Shown piece after piece: positions 45,551 to 60,500 of a DNA stretch of 64,000 nucleotides. Source of the stretch: Ooceraea biroi (lineage: Eukaryota > Arthropoda > Insecta > Hymenoptera > Formicidae); the NCBI RefSeq assembly GCF_003672135.1, contig NC_039506.1, forward strand, positions 1,178,001-1,242,000, read 5' to 3'. Each line of letters opens with the position of its first letter. The first letter of the stretch is position 1. The translations under genes were made by a program, and so were the position numbers. The notes beneath the pieces were generated by a model, which worked only from the letters and a program-made list of their open reading frames with translations, did not search any database and was not told the DNA's origin.

Positions 45551-46775
45551 TTTGCAAGTCGCGCTATTCCTCAGGCAAAAAGGCATGAATACAAGTTTTA
45601 CCGCTTGTCACGCCGTTTACGCACAGACCTGCTCAACACACCACGGAAGGGAGCTCGTACGGAGATGTACGTCCACCGGAACGTTCACCTACGAATCCGA
45701 ATGTTAGAATTCAAACGCATCTACGACTGTAATCTCGATAGGGGGATCGTGGAGCCTGCAATCGGCGAGATTACAGTGTCACAGCCAACTTTGCAGTACT
45801 CCTCGTGCACGTGCGCTAGATGTACGAGCAAGCGGACCTATCTTGGAGCGTTTACAATGAAATAAACTGCGTGACTTAGGTGTGGCGTTAATTATCAAAA
45901 TAACAGTTCGCTCCGTTAGTGTCGTTCGCGGTGGACGCTCGCGTCATGCACACTGATCGTTTTTCTAGATCGAATACCAGCTCGGAAGGCGTAGCACGCT
46001 CCGGTGATATCATAGCAGTTCCATCAAAATGTCATATTTAAATTCCCATCGCATACACATCGAAACGGCGGAGCAGATGATCGAGATTACTCACGGCATG
46101 CGCGTGTGTGTGTGCGCGCCGATGACAAATTCATCGAGCTCGCAGCCGAGAGCAACGCCTTCTCTCGGTGCGTTGCGAAACGTTGGAAATGGAGCGATTG
46201 TCCGTCGACCATCGATACCTCCTTTTTCATCACTCTTCGTAAGTTCAATCAGTATACTAAACGACGTCGTTTCTAAATAAATCTCAACGGGAACAAAAAT
46301 TTAACTGCTAGATTTTATTAATTCTGTTTACAAGCACCTTACACGTACAGACAATTTTTCTAGCACAGAATTCAAGAGATAGATATGGACAGAACGACCG
46401 ATATCTTTTTCTCTGATAAGAGAATTCGCAACTAATCTTCATTAAACAGCGAAGTGATTAAACCGATTAATTGTAAGAATTGAAGATTTTGAAAGATGTC
46501 TCGTGTCAGTTTCAAAATCGATCCATGTCACATATGTTGCATTCGATATATCGAGAATCTCGATATGACTCGATGAGATTTTGTATCGCGACTTTACGCA
46601 ATTACAAGATTACGAGAATCGTGTTACTTGCCATGACAATGGCTCCTGATAACCATAGGAATATAAATTGTTGGATCGTTAAATATATTTAATGTGTCCG
46701 TATATATTCGCGAACACATAAATCCTACTTGGAACAATATAAGATTGTCTCGTCATCGTAATATAGTATTAAAAC
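45551..46775. promoter_or_regulatory. Shared upstream region of the RILP-like gene and DRC10
   Basis: The two genes start back to back 1.2 kb apart. The part next to the RILP-like gene (45551-46270) is GC-richer with CpG, as for a promoter or leader; the DRC10 side is AT-rich. I see no TATA box or repeat that would fix a start site. Confidence 0.45.
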
Positions 46776-48386
46776 ATGAGTGAAGCGAAAGAAAATAATT
46801 CAATTTTGATCATTCGAATGGAGAAACTCTTGGGAGGCATTGCAAACAAGATACAATCGGTAATTAACAAACTTTACTTGATTTCAATAACGCGCTAAGT
46901 CTAAAAACAATTGTACAGCTCGCGATTGTCAATAGAATAAAATTTAAATACCCACTCGAGTCATTGCATTATTATTATTATCATTTAATAGATTGAAAAA
47001 CATGGTGCTCAAAATTCGCCGTTGCTTCAAGAGATCATTGATCTCATTGAACTTTTTAAAAACTGTGTTATATCTCAAATGAAAAGAACTCCGGAAGAAG
47101 AACGCGTGCACGCTATCAATTTGCTTGATTACCAAACAAAAATAACAGAAACGTCATCGGAAATAGAAGGTAAGTTTGATTATATATTTTTACAAACTTA
47201 TTATTATTCTCAATTATTTCGTGCGTGAATTAAAGTATTGAACGGTAGTTTTACAGAGAACATATGAAGAACAAGATTTAAATACTGAGATTTGTGTGAG
47301 TGATATTGTTACATGCATAAATAATGAAGAACAAATAATGAGAAATATCAGAGAAACATCAGAAGTGGAGATACCAAAGGAAATGTATTACAGAGATATA
47401 ATGCTATTTTTATTATTAATTAAATAAAAAGATTGACGTCTTTAATAATATTTAGGTGTACAAATTAATTTGATGCTTTTTTCTAAAGAAATTGAGCGTT
47501 TCTTCAAAATATTTGCCTTCATTTTTTAATATTTTTTCTCATCAATAACTAACAACTCTCTCTCTCTCTCTCTCTCTCTTAAAAAAAGTAAATAAAAACT
47601 CAATTTCTTAGAAAAAGAAAACATCGAATACCTTATATTATAAAATTTTACAATAATTTTTATATCATTTTACATACAACGAATTTTGTGACTGTTAGAG
47701 AGGAGTCAATGCAAACGATGTTAATTATAAAACAACGAGAAGAAGAACGAAAAAAACAATTGCAATCTGAAATAGACGCAACAGAGCATAGATTGCAGGA
47801 AATCATGAAACGTAATGCGCTAAATGAAAGAAAGCTTCACGATATGTGGTGAATGTAACACAATTTCCATATCATTTCATAATATGTCCATACTCCAAAA
47901 TAAATTCATATCAAAAGCATTTGATCAGAAAAAAATTTAATTAAAAAACAATTTAATGAGAAACATAGATAATTATTTACTAATTGATTTTATGTTGTAG
48001 CGCTGAACTCGAACGGAAGTACACAGATTTTCTCGCTAAATACGATTGCGATATCGGCGCATCCTATACATTAAGAGAGAAATTGTTGAAAGATTACGAA
48101 GCTATTAAAGCAGAAACGAAGAAGATGGAGGTTCGTAATTTTTGATCTCAAAAATAATACATAACATTTTAGAATATTATCAATTTCATACCAGGATCAG
48201 TTAGTCATACAACGAGAATTATACATACGATACAACAAAGAGCGGGAGATTGCGCTGAGGAAAGCCTTTACCGAAAAACTAGAGTTCTTTAGACGAACTC
48301 GAGCTGCTAAGATCATCCAAAGAACATGGAAGACGTATCTTGAGCGTACTTCTCTAAAGAAACGGAGAAAAACGAAAAAGAAATAG
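46776..48386 (+). CDS. DRC10: Dynein regulatory complex subunit 10 (IQCD-like)
   Basis: Exons 46776-46859, 46992-47169, 47257-47384, 47699-47848, 48001-48130, 48195-48386; about 286 residues. DRC10 is part of the nexin-dynein regulatory complex that links axonemal doublets. Seen: LLQEIIDLIELFKNCVISQM (matching the FIDSLIELR.. block of human IQCD), long charged coiled coil (IIKQREEERKKQLQSEI, LHDMCAELERKYTDFLAKYD), and a C-terminal IQ motif AAKIIQRTWKTYLERTSLKK with a basic tail. It is shorter than the human protein because the N-terminal part is reduced. Exon 2 ends in phase 1 while exon 3 reads in phase 0 (RTYEEQDLNTEI); one base is missing or extra at that junction, or I have misplaced a splice site. 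Upstream coding exons are possible. Confidence 0.75.
47471..47627. mobile_element. MITE-like element, second member of the AAAGAAATTGAGC family
   Basis: Left GATGCTTTTTTCTAAAGAAA then TTGAGC; right ACTCAATTTCTTAGAAAAAG then AAAACATCGA, the inverse. A CT-dinucleotide run (47554-47579) lies inside. The same terminal block bounds the element at 4370-4563. In DRC10 intron 3. Confidence 0.6.
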
Positions 48387-48564
48387 TTATCTGCTACCGC
48401 ATTTTTTCTATCACCTTTTAATCAACTTGAGTTTTGAAAATAGCCAGAAGTTACACGGAACCAAATCAGACAAATACGGGAGGTGTGATGTATTAAGCTA
48501 CGTAATTTGCCTTTTAGAATGATGAAATTGAAAAACAATGTACGTGATATTACATTGATATTCT

Positions 48565-51500
48565 TTATTCACTGAGTTGACAAAGCATAGCTGCTCCTCT
48601 TATGATCCAATGATTGGGTGATTTTATCGTTGGCAGCAATATGGCTATAACAAAATTCGTGGAGTGACCGGTAGTAGAGAGTACTCCACGACGTTCAGCT
48701 GTTTTATAGAGCGGACAAACGTACGATAGCCTTTCTTTGATGTCCTGTTTCTTCATCGGTATTAACCATATCTAACAATAATGTATAATATAAAAAAACT
48801 TTATTAGTAACAATAAAGAAGTAAACTTAGATTTTTATTTTGAATATAAAATTAAATTATATATAATAATAAAAAATATTAAATCTGTATTTTACACTTA
48901 TTCAATTATCTTAATTACATCTATTATTACATTTTTAACTTAATGTTATTATTACTTATTGGAAAAGTAATGCTTTGTGTTATTAATTTATAAATGTTTT
49001 TGAAATGTGAGAGTACTTACATGTGGCACATTGTCATAAAGTATTTTGGGAAAACTCTCTTCTACAGTCATCTCCTTCATATCGAATCTTACACCATCCA
49101 AAAATAATCCATAAATATAAACACCATCTTCGGGTGCGGACTCGAAGGCGGTCTCTTTTAAAATTACGAAATCGAATGTGAGAAGATCTATGGGAATCCG
49201 ATACTTTCGTGCATAATTTTGCTGTGTTCCCGTTAAAAATGCTTGTGTAAAATAAAACCCTGGCAACCAGAATGTAACAGGCGGCCCTTCGTCGTACCAT
49301 TTCTGTTTAACGATAAATTCGCATGAATATATTATTTGTTTTGCAAATATACGTGACAGTAGAATATTAAAAATAATAGAAAATTACTTGTATAAATATT
49401 AAACGTTGCAAAAAGTCGTGAATATAACTGCCCAAAGGTTTCAGAGATGGATAAGAATTTTGTTTCCATAGAAGAGGTATCTTACTCGTCAAAATCGCTT
49501 CATAAATGTCTTCAAGCTCGAAGGACATCATGATTACACCTGAGTACAGAATCATAGTATAATTCTTAAAAATATTAATTTCTTTTTACAATATTCCTGA
49601 AGAAATAATGCATTAATCGTCGAATTGTTAAGCAGAATATATATATAACAATATGAAACATTTCAGATATACACATATCTTTTTTATTGGATTAGATAGA
49701 TACCTTTGATAGCTTTCCGTATGTTGACGAGACTGTTTCTGATACATTGTAATAATTTGTTAAATCTATCCATCTCTTGCACCAGTATAGTGTTCATGCT
49801 TTGGCTATATAACATGGGGTACTTAGCAATTGCGGCAACTAGATCGTAATCATCTGGAAGTTTGTCCAAAATTTCTGTTGCAACGCTATAAACTATTTCG
49901 TCATCAGACGCTTGTCTCAAGCCTTTAACAGTTTCCTAAGAAGAAATTGGAATTTTCTATTATTATATTTTTATTAAGAATAATCTAATCCAGTTTAACA
50001 TGACATTAAATCAGGATAGGCATAGAAAACGACCAAGCAGGATACAAAGAGGATTCACTCTAGATCTAGATAAATCTAAGTCAACAATCTATATTACTAA
50101 GGCTTAAATAATACACTATCTATTACTAATATACTATTTTAATATCATAATAAGTTACTATATTGAAAGAATGTGATGCGTAACATACCTTAATTTGCCA
50201 AAGATCCTAAGTTATGCAATAAAGAGAAATGTAATACATAATTTTATAATTACATAAAACCCAATAATGAAATAATTAATTAAAAATGAATTATGTTTGA
50301 CAATACATATTCATAATTACTTACCAATCGATCCTGAATAATATTCGATGGAGTTAAAAAAAAGAAGAGATGTGAATAAAACAGAAAGAATATAGTTATT
50401 GTTTGGCAAAACATTTAGATAAAAAGTTACCTGCGTAAGCAACAAAGAAGAAAACAGTAGATCCGTTTCTCGTTGGTCTTTAAGAATATCAGCATTTTCA
50501 TTCATGCCAAATACGCTCGGCTCGGTAATTATAGGAAAACTTCTTGTATAAACAAGATATCCTTCATGTTCTCTGATAATTGGACAGTAATAAATAGTAG
50601 AGGATTCATCGAAATAGTACACCTTATCAGTCAGCAGTTCCCTAAGTAATGCGATAAGTAAATAACAACTTGCAATCGGCAGATTAAAATTTAAAAGGAA
50701 TATTATCGATACTCACGGACAATAGAACTGTACCAAAATAGTATTTAGGGTTCTACGATCCCATTCGTCTGTAACTCTGCCTCCATAATTGCACTCTCCT
50801 GTAAGATACTTGAGAGCGTCGAATTGCACGTCTTCGTAGTCATCCAGGAACATCTTCAATTGCAGAGCACTGATCCTGAGATCAGTCTCATTGAACTCAT
50901 AAGGGATATTCCAGCCGATTGGGCCGAACTTACGTCTTTCCTGCACAACTGCATGAAAGAAACATAACGAGTACAGAAGCTTCTTGAAAACATCGCTCTG
51001 AATGCACCCTTCAAAGAACTCCAGATTATTGATCGGATCGGTTGCGTAGGATCTCAGAATATTGGCTCTGAGTCCCTTGGGCGGCTCATTCGTCATCTTG
51101 ATGCCGTTTTGCAGGACTGATATGGGAAAATGTTCCGCTGGGTAACTAGTCAGCCACAGCCGGAAGTCCTGATGGATTGTTTCAGGTATTAAACCCTCAC
51201 AAATCTTCTCCAGCGTCGGCATCCAACTCTTGGCCAGGTGACAATTTTGCAACACAACCCAATTACCATGCAACACTCCGTTCTTTATCATCCCTTCTGC
51301 TATTGGTCCTTGACCTAGAGTACGATGAGACACGGTTGATTTACGCGGGACGTTATCACGTTATGAACATTTTACCTTGACCAAGGGACAAGCAAAAGAG
51401 ACGCTTGGCACCGTAGCCCTGCTCATCAGCGAATGTTAGGAGAGTCTGTGCCGGATCGGCGCCGGGAGTCAAGATGAATATCAGTGGGATGCAACAGTTG

Positions 51501-54500
51501 GAATCCGCGAACGCAGATGCCAAGTCAAAAGGCGGTGGTTCTATATATTGTGTGCCCATTTGTTCTAAAATCAAAACGATGGTTAATATCCATCCCATCC
51601 CTTAGCTTAATGCTTGCTTCGAATAACGCGTATTTACTTTCCACAAATTCTTGTACTGCGGGAATGATCTTATCGGGTCGGATACATCGCAAAATTAACA
51701 ATCGTTCGAGTAAGTCCAAGTCTTCGTATGGGGGTGGGAAGAGCTCTTTCTGCGGTTCCTTCGAATCGAATATCCTTTTCCATCTCTCAATCGTTTTGGA
51801 GAACGCCTCTCGAATGCCCTACAGAGAATAGGAAACTCTTTTACTATTATTAATTATCTAAACGCACGATTACGCACAAGATTTACCTCGAATCCTTTGA
51901 CTTGATCTAATCTACACAGCTCATCCCATTGCTTGACGGGTAACCATTCGGCCGGATTAACGTATGGATTCTCCAGACCTATCCCACCAGTCAGTAAGAA
52001 CATCCATTTGGCCATGGCTTCTGGCATCTCACTTATCTTGCGCAGATTGATAACGAGGAGTAACACAAACAACAGTTTATCTTTTTCAAACAACGATCTA
52101 CAGATATTGACGTAAAGGGAATATGTGAAATGTTTGGTCAGGTCCTTCAGGCGTTGTTCAACATTATCAGCTGGTTCTGTGTTGGTAATAGCCATGTTAA
52201 AGAGATTTACGAACCACACTAATGAATATTGGTACATCGGATCTATAGTGGCCAATGATGCTGCAAAGAAAAATAATTCCTTTATATAAAATTGCTTTTT
52301 TTTTATAAAACTGAAATATTGATGAAACATCGGAAACAAAATTACTCGAAACGTGACTCTAACACAAAAGACAAAAAAATGAAAAAGATAATTTGGATAA
52401 AGAAATATATCGATAATATTTCTTTATTAATTTGCTATTAATTATTATGATATGTACCTATTGTAAAAAAGAGTATAGTTGAATAGGCCGCGATAGGTTG
52501 ATATTGCAGTCTCGCAGCATCGATTGATTTCTCTGTAGCTTCTGTGGCAGCTTGTTTCACTTGGATGTCATCGCTCAAATTTTTAGACGACGTTAGAATG
52601 TCGATAGCTTCTTCATCCTCCAAGATATTACCCTCCGCCGCGGAAAGTACCTCCAAAATTTTATCTTCTGTCTCCTTCAGCATCCTGTAGCATCAGGTTG
52701 AGAGTAAAAGATAAACAGACTTTTAAAAACTAGAAGCTGATTGAGTCAACAAGTATACTTTTTGTTCTCGGCACTTTGCACAATCAAGATGTTCTTTTCT
52801 GACTCTAAATCGGGCCTTTCTCTCGCAACTACAATACCGAGCAACTGATCTTCCAAACCGCTTGGTGTTATCATGAAATTTAGTAGAGTTACTCTTACAG
52901 CTATTTCTGGCAGATAATGAGGATTCCTTAATTTTGTCGTGATGTAAAGTCTGTTAGAAAAATTATTATTATTACTTGATGTAATATGTAAAGATATTTA
53001 TATTTATATAAAGATATTTTTTGGAATATATCGTGCGGATAATTAAAAAGTACCTAAAATTAGTGTTGTATTCTACTACAGCGTCGCCCAATTTTATACA
53101 CCATGCACCCCCGTGCTTAAATGTTTGCCTTAAAAGTATCGGTTCAAGTACAGCATCTAATTCCTCTTCCACATTTTCCAACAGCACTGGCTGTCCAAAT
53201 TGTATCGCATTTTCTAAAACTCTCACGTAATCGAGCTGAGTCAGTCGAATAATACTTATATTATTTTGCTTCTCCATGTTTCTTATCCACTTGTTGGCTT
53301 GGCTTTGCGGATCTATCATCAGCGGCCACCTTCTGGCATTCCTAAAAACGCAAAATTACGCAACAATTCTCATTCTCGTTCGTTACTGAAACTATTATTG
53401 ACTTACACAACGATAATCCCTTACGTAACGACTTACATAACGATAATTCCGTTATCAACAGAAAATGCATCGGCAGGTAAACCAGCGATGTTCCAGGATC
53501 TAATCAAAACTGGATCGCCAAGTATTTCACGTAATTGGAAATCTTGGCTGCAAATTACTTGCAAATCCGTGCACAGTTTCACCCATTCGTTTATCTGCTG
53601 CACACGAAATGGCATAGTAAACGGACCCAAGTAAGCTACTACACCAGAAGCGATTATCACGTCGCCCGTTAACCGATAATATCTAGAAAATAGAAAACAG
53701 ATGTAGTTAATATATTATATAACAATTTTGCGACACTAAAGAATGATGAATAGATTTTTAAATAGATTTGAAACCTTACTTGGTGCTCAGTTGTTCGGCA
53801 GTTTGAAACCAACGTGCGTATTCTCCGCCTAAGCCTCCAATAAGATCCTCGGCACGTTTCAATTTCGTCTCGCAGTCCGCCACTTGATCGGACATCGTCT
53901 GGAAGTTTGCCTTTCTTTCATTGAGGGTCTCTTCAAGATCCAATAACTTTTCCTGGTCGTAAATTTCAATAATTTTAATGTAAAATTCATCAATATATCT
54001 TTATTAAATTTTATTTATATATCTTTATAAAATTCAAAACTATTATACTCTGATAATACCTCATAATAGAACTTTATAATATGTACCTGCACTTGACGCA
54101 ATTGTTCTCGCTTGAAATTTAATAGTTCCATAGCCTTGTCATAGGCAGCTTCAGCTTCTGCCAGAGCTTTTCTTTTAGGAGCGACGATTTTAGCGATTTC
54201 ATCGTACTCGGACATTGCAATGACCCAACGGCACAAACCTTCGCAAGCTGTTGAGACCTTCTTGATTTTTTCTGGGTCAAAGTCTGGATTAGCCAAATAC
54301 TCTTTTCGTATCGTTTCTATTACTTTGTCCGGTATATTGTCCTTGTCAAAGTTGAGTAGCGAGTCCAAGAACTTGGCATCGCTGAGCATTCGCAAAGCAG
54401 CCTTCCAATAATCATCGATGTACGTACCTTCCTTCGTATGCACTCTCTCTGGTTTTATTTGCTGTAATTAGCTTAAGTTAATCCAAGAGATTAAAGACTG

Positions 54501-57500
54501 AGTAATAAACGAGGCTAAAGATTAAATAATTCTTGTACGAATGATATTTTATACTATCTTCCGCTATATAATACGTACCCTGAGAACACAAACGCTTTCC
54601 ACGATAAGTCTCACGCCATATGGCGGGTGTTTCATTGCTTTAACTATTGCGATATCCGTCGGTGTTAATGTATCTAATGCTTCTTTAGCTCGATTTAAAA
54701 TGGGCATGGCTTCTGCCAGATTAGCATCACATTCAGCCCTTATGACAGCTGCTTCCTTCGCTACCAGCTAAATATTATAAAAGTTTTATTAAACTCGAGT
54801 TTCTCAGATTCAATAACACTAATGATATTGATATTTCGTGTATTATCGTAAAATCTTACTTCTGCCGCTACTTCATCGACCTTGACCACTTTCTCAAATT
54901 CCGCCACCTCATGACTCTCCCTCTCAACGTCGGCTAACATTCTTTGAACATCCTGCGTGGCTGCGACTAATTTTGGTTGCAACTGCTTTAATGTATCTTG
55001 CATTTCCGTTACTTGATGTTGCGTGCTATCTAATTGTCCTAATCCGCCTTGATATCGAGCTTTAGCACGTAGCACTTCTCTGTGCCATTATGCAAAATTG
55101 AATAAAAGGATTAAGATTTAAAACTGAATTATACGTACCCACGTTTCTTATCAAGCAAATTTTTAAAGGTGTTAATCATTTCGAGATAAGAAGTTGGTGT
55201 CACATAATTGTGTCTGTTTAAGCGAATTAGGAATTCGTCGCTTAATTTTTGAGTCGACACGTGAAAAAATTGACACATGTCAATACCAGCCTTTCTCTCG
55301 TGATCAGTAAGCTCGACCGTAGCCAAGAATTTTGTCGCGACTGCTAATAAAGCATCTTCAGGCCATGACTAAAATAATGAAATAAATTGTATAACAATGT
55401 GTATTTTCTATATTCAATTTAAAAACATATATATATATCTTAAATAAGTATTAATATGAACAATGAGAGTTTAATACCTGAAGCCAATCTATGGTACAGC
55501 AATTAACCAAAGCCGGAAATTTTCTAATTCGATTTCTGAAAGCATCGCCGATAGGTGACATAGTAACAACGATATGCAACTGATCGCGAATAATTTGTAC
55601 AAATAGATTAAAGAGAGCCGCGGGGCTACCGTCTGTTTGTAACGATCGTTCTCGTTGTCGATCAATCTGTCTCATTTTCTCACATATTTCAGCCTTTTCC
55701 TCAGTCGTGAATATATTAGGCACCTGAGCAAGAATCGAAATTGTCATTTTTACATGTAATACAAAAACTAAATTATTAAAAATAATAAGAAAAAAAAAAC
55801 TAAATACATGAAATCTTTCTGCAAACTTGAAGAAAAAAAGACAAAATAATAAAGAAGTTAATGTTATGTCAATTCTATTCACTTCTCCCGAGTTAAGCAT
55901 GTTGCTGATGTCTTCTAAGAAGTTCTCTTCCTTAATTTGCGTGTCGCTGAAAAAGAAAGTCGAATGCAATTCGCTAGCGGTTGCTTTTCTCATGATAGCT
56001 TTGATGTCCTCGTGCCATTCGTGAAGACCATATTGTTGCGTAATCTCGACTTGGAATACGTCGTAGTCACAGATATGCGATGCCAGTCTAGTTAAAGATT
56101 GCCTTCCAGATCCGCCGACGCCGACAAGGAGAGCGTGACTTCGAGGCTGCTTGATAATACGAGCAATCCTCGACAGATGTTCAATTGCGAACCTGTAACA
56201 TGCATTCAACTTAATGACAAGGCAAGGTAATTTTGTTATATTTTATCAAGCATTCAGGTACCGAAACAACACCAGATTCATAGGCTTCTTGGTCATTGAA
56301 TTGTATTCGGAGAGATACGTCTCTATGATCTCTCGTAGTTGTTCTAGATCACTAACTTCCTGGTACAAGCGAATGTCTCCCTTGGCATCGGTGAAGTCGC
56401 AATATACTAAATTTCGCAGTTCATTTATGGAAATCTGTAGCAAAATGTGCAGAAATATGTGACACGAATGCATAATTTTTTATCTTTCTCTTCAACGAAT
56501 AAACAACAAGATCTTACACAACTTTCGCCATCCGGCTTCTTAGGAAGTAAATCTTCGAAGAGATCCTCCATTGAAACTTCCATGCGTTTCTTTAGCGTTA
56601 CTTCTGTTTGTTGTATCAGCCAAGTTAGATCGACGTCGTCGACTAAACGATCGCTGAACACACGAAGTATCTCGTGGACCCATAAACGCTTCATATTTGA
56701 AAGCGCAGGCATGGTCTCCGGAACCGATAAAAGTACTCCCTGCATCATAATTAATTAATTTAGCTAAAACAAATTAAAAGGGAATAATATAGATAAAAAA
56801 CATTTTGGATATTACCTGAATCACTCGTGAGAAATCTCGAAGATTAAACATGTAATGGCATTTTGCAGGTGTCGGCAACAGATTACATAAGCTCTCTTTA
56901 TAAATGTCTAATGTCGCAAGGACGATCTGGTCGATGCATGGATCAAATTCTTTACTAAAACCTCTACAATATGCAAATATGAGAAAAGGTGCTGAATTTT
57001 TATTAAATAATACTTTTAAAAAAGCGAATTTTAAAGATATTCTAAATGTTTTCTGAAATTTATACAAACCTTGTATCGAGATGCCATAAAACAATTCTAC
57101 TAAATATCATAATCATAACGTTATCTTCAAATTCAGATATCGTTAGAACAAAGAAGTGACGTTTAAATCTTGGCGTAACGTCTTTACCAGCGATTGGCGG
57201 TTGCATAGCGCACATCAATTGAATCTCAATTAATTTTATGAATGTCCCCTCCTTTCTGTCATACCTGCAAATTAAAAATATACGAATATCATCTCTATAT
57301 CGGAATTAATATACATATAATATCCATAAATATTTACTGTTATATGTATAATTTTAATAAAAATTATTATATGTAAGAAAAATTATGTTTTTGATATTAA
57401 TATCAGTTAAACATTTTATAAAATATTTTACCACTGCCAATGGTCCAACCATTGCCGTAACAATTCTATCGGCGGTTGCGCTCCATATGTTTCTTTCAGC

Positions 57501-60500
57501 GGCATTGAAATGTCATCAACGAAGACGATCCAGCGTTTGCCTATGGGTGGCCCGTATACACCCTTCCGTCTGCGATCCAACTTACTCATGATAATATCTT
57601 GCGTCTGATTAGCAGTGGTTTGCGCAGAAAAATTGATCAACAACGGCTTATTCACTGCGGCATTATTTTTCTTCAGTAGAAAATCGATTATGTAGACTGA
57701 TTTTCCTGTCCCCGTCGGACCCACAAAGAGTACCGGTTTCTGATGCTGAACCAACATCTGAAAGAGCGCGGTGTATCGTGCGTCTCCACGTAGGCACTAT
57801 TATCTGATTGACAGGAATGTCACGGGAATTGCCGGCACATTTATTAATTCGTCCGACCATAATTTCCATTTTCCTTTGCCCTAATAAAGAAAAGTTCCAC
57901 ATTAAGCTGGATGTAATAGTTTTAAAAAATAAAAATGCTTAAGAAATGACAGATTTACTTAAACACGACGTTCGAGATATTCTTGTAATTTAAAGTTACA
58001 ATCAAATTAATTTGAACGTAGATATATCTTTATACTTACCTCTTTAATAAATCTGTAATCAAACACCAGATGATCTTTCGGCATAACAAAGATATACGGT
58101 TTCAAAGGCGGCGGTACCGGTTCTTGTAACTGAAATTCATTCATTAAATCAATTGGAAATTCTTTTTCCAAAAGTCCACGAAATAGAATACTGAATTGTT
58201 CTCTGTATTTAGCTTCCAAAGTACCTCCCATAGCCCAGATGCACGAAAAAAAGAATGAGCCCTACACAAAAGAGTTTCAGTTAATCGAATTATTGTATTA
58301 AGCATTATAAAATTTTGTTAATTATTAGCCGTAGAATTTCAACCTCTATTTGTGCTCGAAGATCGAGTTCATTAATATTTTTTATTATTTCCTCATTATA
58401 ATAATCGTCCATAAAACAATCCATGAGATAAGTGACAGATCGTGCAAGATTTGAATCGGGCATTGGACACATTTCCTGCAAATCGGTCAAATATAAACGA
58501 AATTAATTACATCGTTTATTTCTCGTTTTAACAAAAAGATATTTTTTCACCTTAACGTTGCATCGACGTAATAGGTGAAAAAGAGGTTTACAAAATCTGA
58601 GGAAAAGCGATTCGTGCAGGAAGAGACGTAGCCACTCATCTATTATTTTCGGCAGTTTCGCTATCCAGGAATTTAACAAGGGGTCCCATCCCAACGCGGT
58701 AGGCTCCATGTAAATCATTCCTGCAACGAATAATCGATCAGAGAGTTCACCAATTTCAGTTTTTATCTTATAATTCGTTATTGCTGTATTTACTGTTATT
58801 AATCTTTATTGCGAATTCTATTTACCACAACGAGATACCGTGGCCGGTGAAGCAGTTTCCAGATCTAGTGGTTCGAATATCAAATTGGTCGTCGGTGCCA
58901 GCTTAATAATCTCTCCGCTCATTAGACACAATTTCTTGTTGTCGTCGAGGACGGTGTTCATACTCTCTATCCATATCGCGTCTATTGGTCCATCGAAAAC
59001 CAGCCACTTTCGATTTTCGTTGGTCGAAGTCGCGAAAGCTCGATAGCTAATAGCCAGAATACCATCATTCCATTCGCGGGACGCTGGATCAAACTGCCCA
59101 TACAGCTGACCCAGTGTTATCGACTTCGGATTGATCACTGTTATCTCTACTTTATTCTCGTTTATCCAGTTCTATTCAAAGTCAATAGGATTTAATTAAC
59201 TTAATTGTTACAGCCGTTTCTTGATATAATAAATTTAATCTTTCTAATACGATGCTCACGTTCTCTTCACAGATTTTGAGTGCATCGGCAAGCACGTTGT
59301 AGGCCGTAGTCTTGCCGGCGAAAGGATATCCGACGATCATGAATCCGTGTCTGATTAACATCATCTCGTACATCTGTTGGATTTTCTGCAGGAATACGGG
59401 AATACATTGAATATTCGCATCGGCACACGCCTGATTTATGGCCGCGTTTAAGTGCACGTAATCTGGCTCCGGAAGTTCAATGTTTGGAAAGAGGTCTGAG
59501 GTGATACCCTGAAACGATATATTTTTCAGGAATTTTGTTTTATTCGTGCATAAATATGTACGTACATGAAACAAAGGTATGTCCTCGCTGAGGAATTTAG
59601 GTAGATTTACGTCGGTGATACTTCGCAAGATCAAGATGTCCTCGTTTTCCTCCGGGTATTTCAGTTTCAAGTTTCCTGCCGCTATTAAGACGGACTTCAC
59701 CGCACGCATACCGTAATCGTAATGATTCTGACTGGATAGTTGTTCCGAACATAATTTATAGGCCATAACAATCTTTACAGACAAAGGTCTTGCATTGTAG
59801 AATCCATATGAATACAGTGTGTTCTCTGCTATTAAAACGTAATCTGGTACCTGGTCAAATATTTCGATAAAATAGAATAAGCGAAGTGCATCTTATATCA
59901 CTATTTTTTAAAATAATTTTGCATAAATAAGAAAGATGTTATTATAAAATGCTTTATTCAATACACTAGAGTACAAATAAGAATGTACTCTAATAGAAAC
60001 TTGTAGCAATGTTCTCTTTCATTTAAAATTATACCGAAAAAGTCTTACCATCATAGCTACTGATCGGAATAAAGCTTTCAAATTGTCTGGCAATTCTGTT
60101 CTCCCAGCATATCCTGGATTCATTGTAATGAATACCGCACAAGTACGATCCAGCTTTAATTCCGTCTCCTCGAATAATAAAGTCGTTTTTTCCGCGTGTA
60201 TAGCTCGTTGAATAGTCAGAATCTGCTGTGCCACAACCGATAGGACTTCCAAGTCGATGCGGTTAAATTCATCGAAGCAAGACCATGCGCCTGTGCTGGC
60301 TAATCCCTGAAATAAAATATTTATGCTATATTTATATCAAATAAACAAGGAAAAATAGTCTTATTTGTATTACATATAAATTACTCTTATTCTTTTACAA
60401 TTCTCTCAGTTTAATTGTACAATATTAATTGTAAGTTAATCTTGCTATACCTTGAAAAATTTGCCCAGTGCGATATAGTCCAACCCCTCCGAGCAATTGA

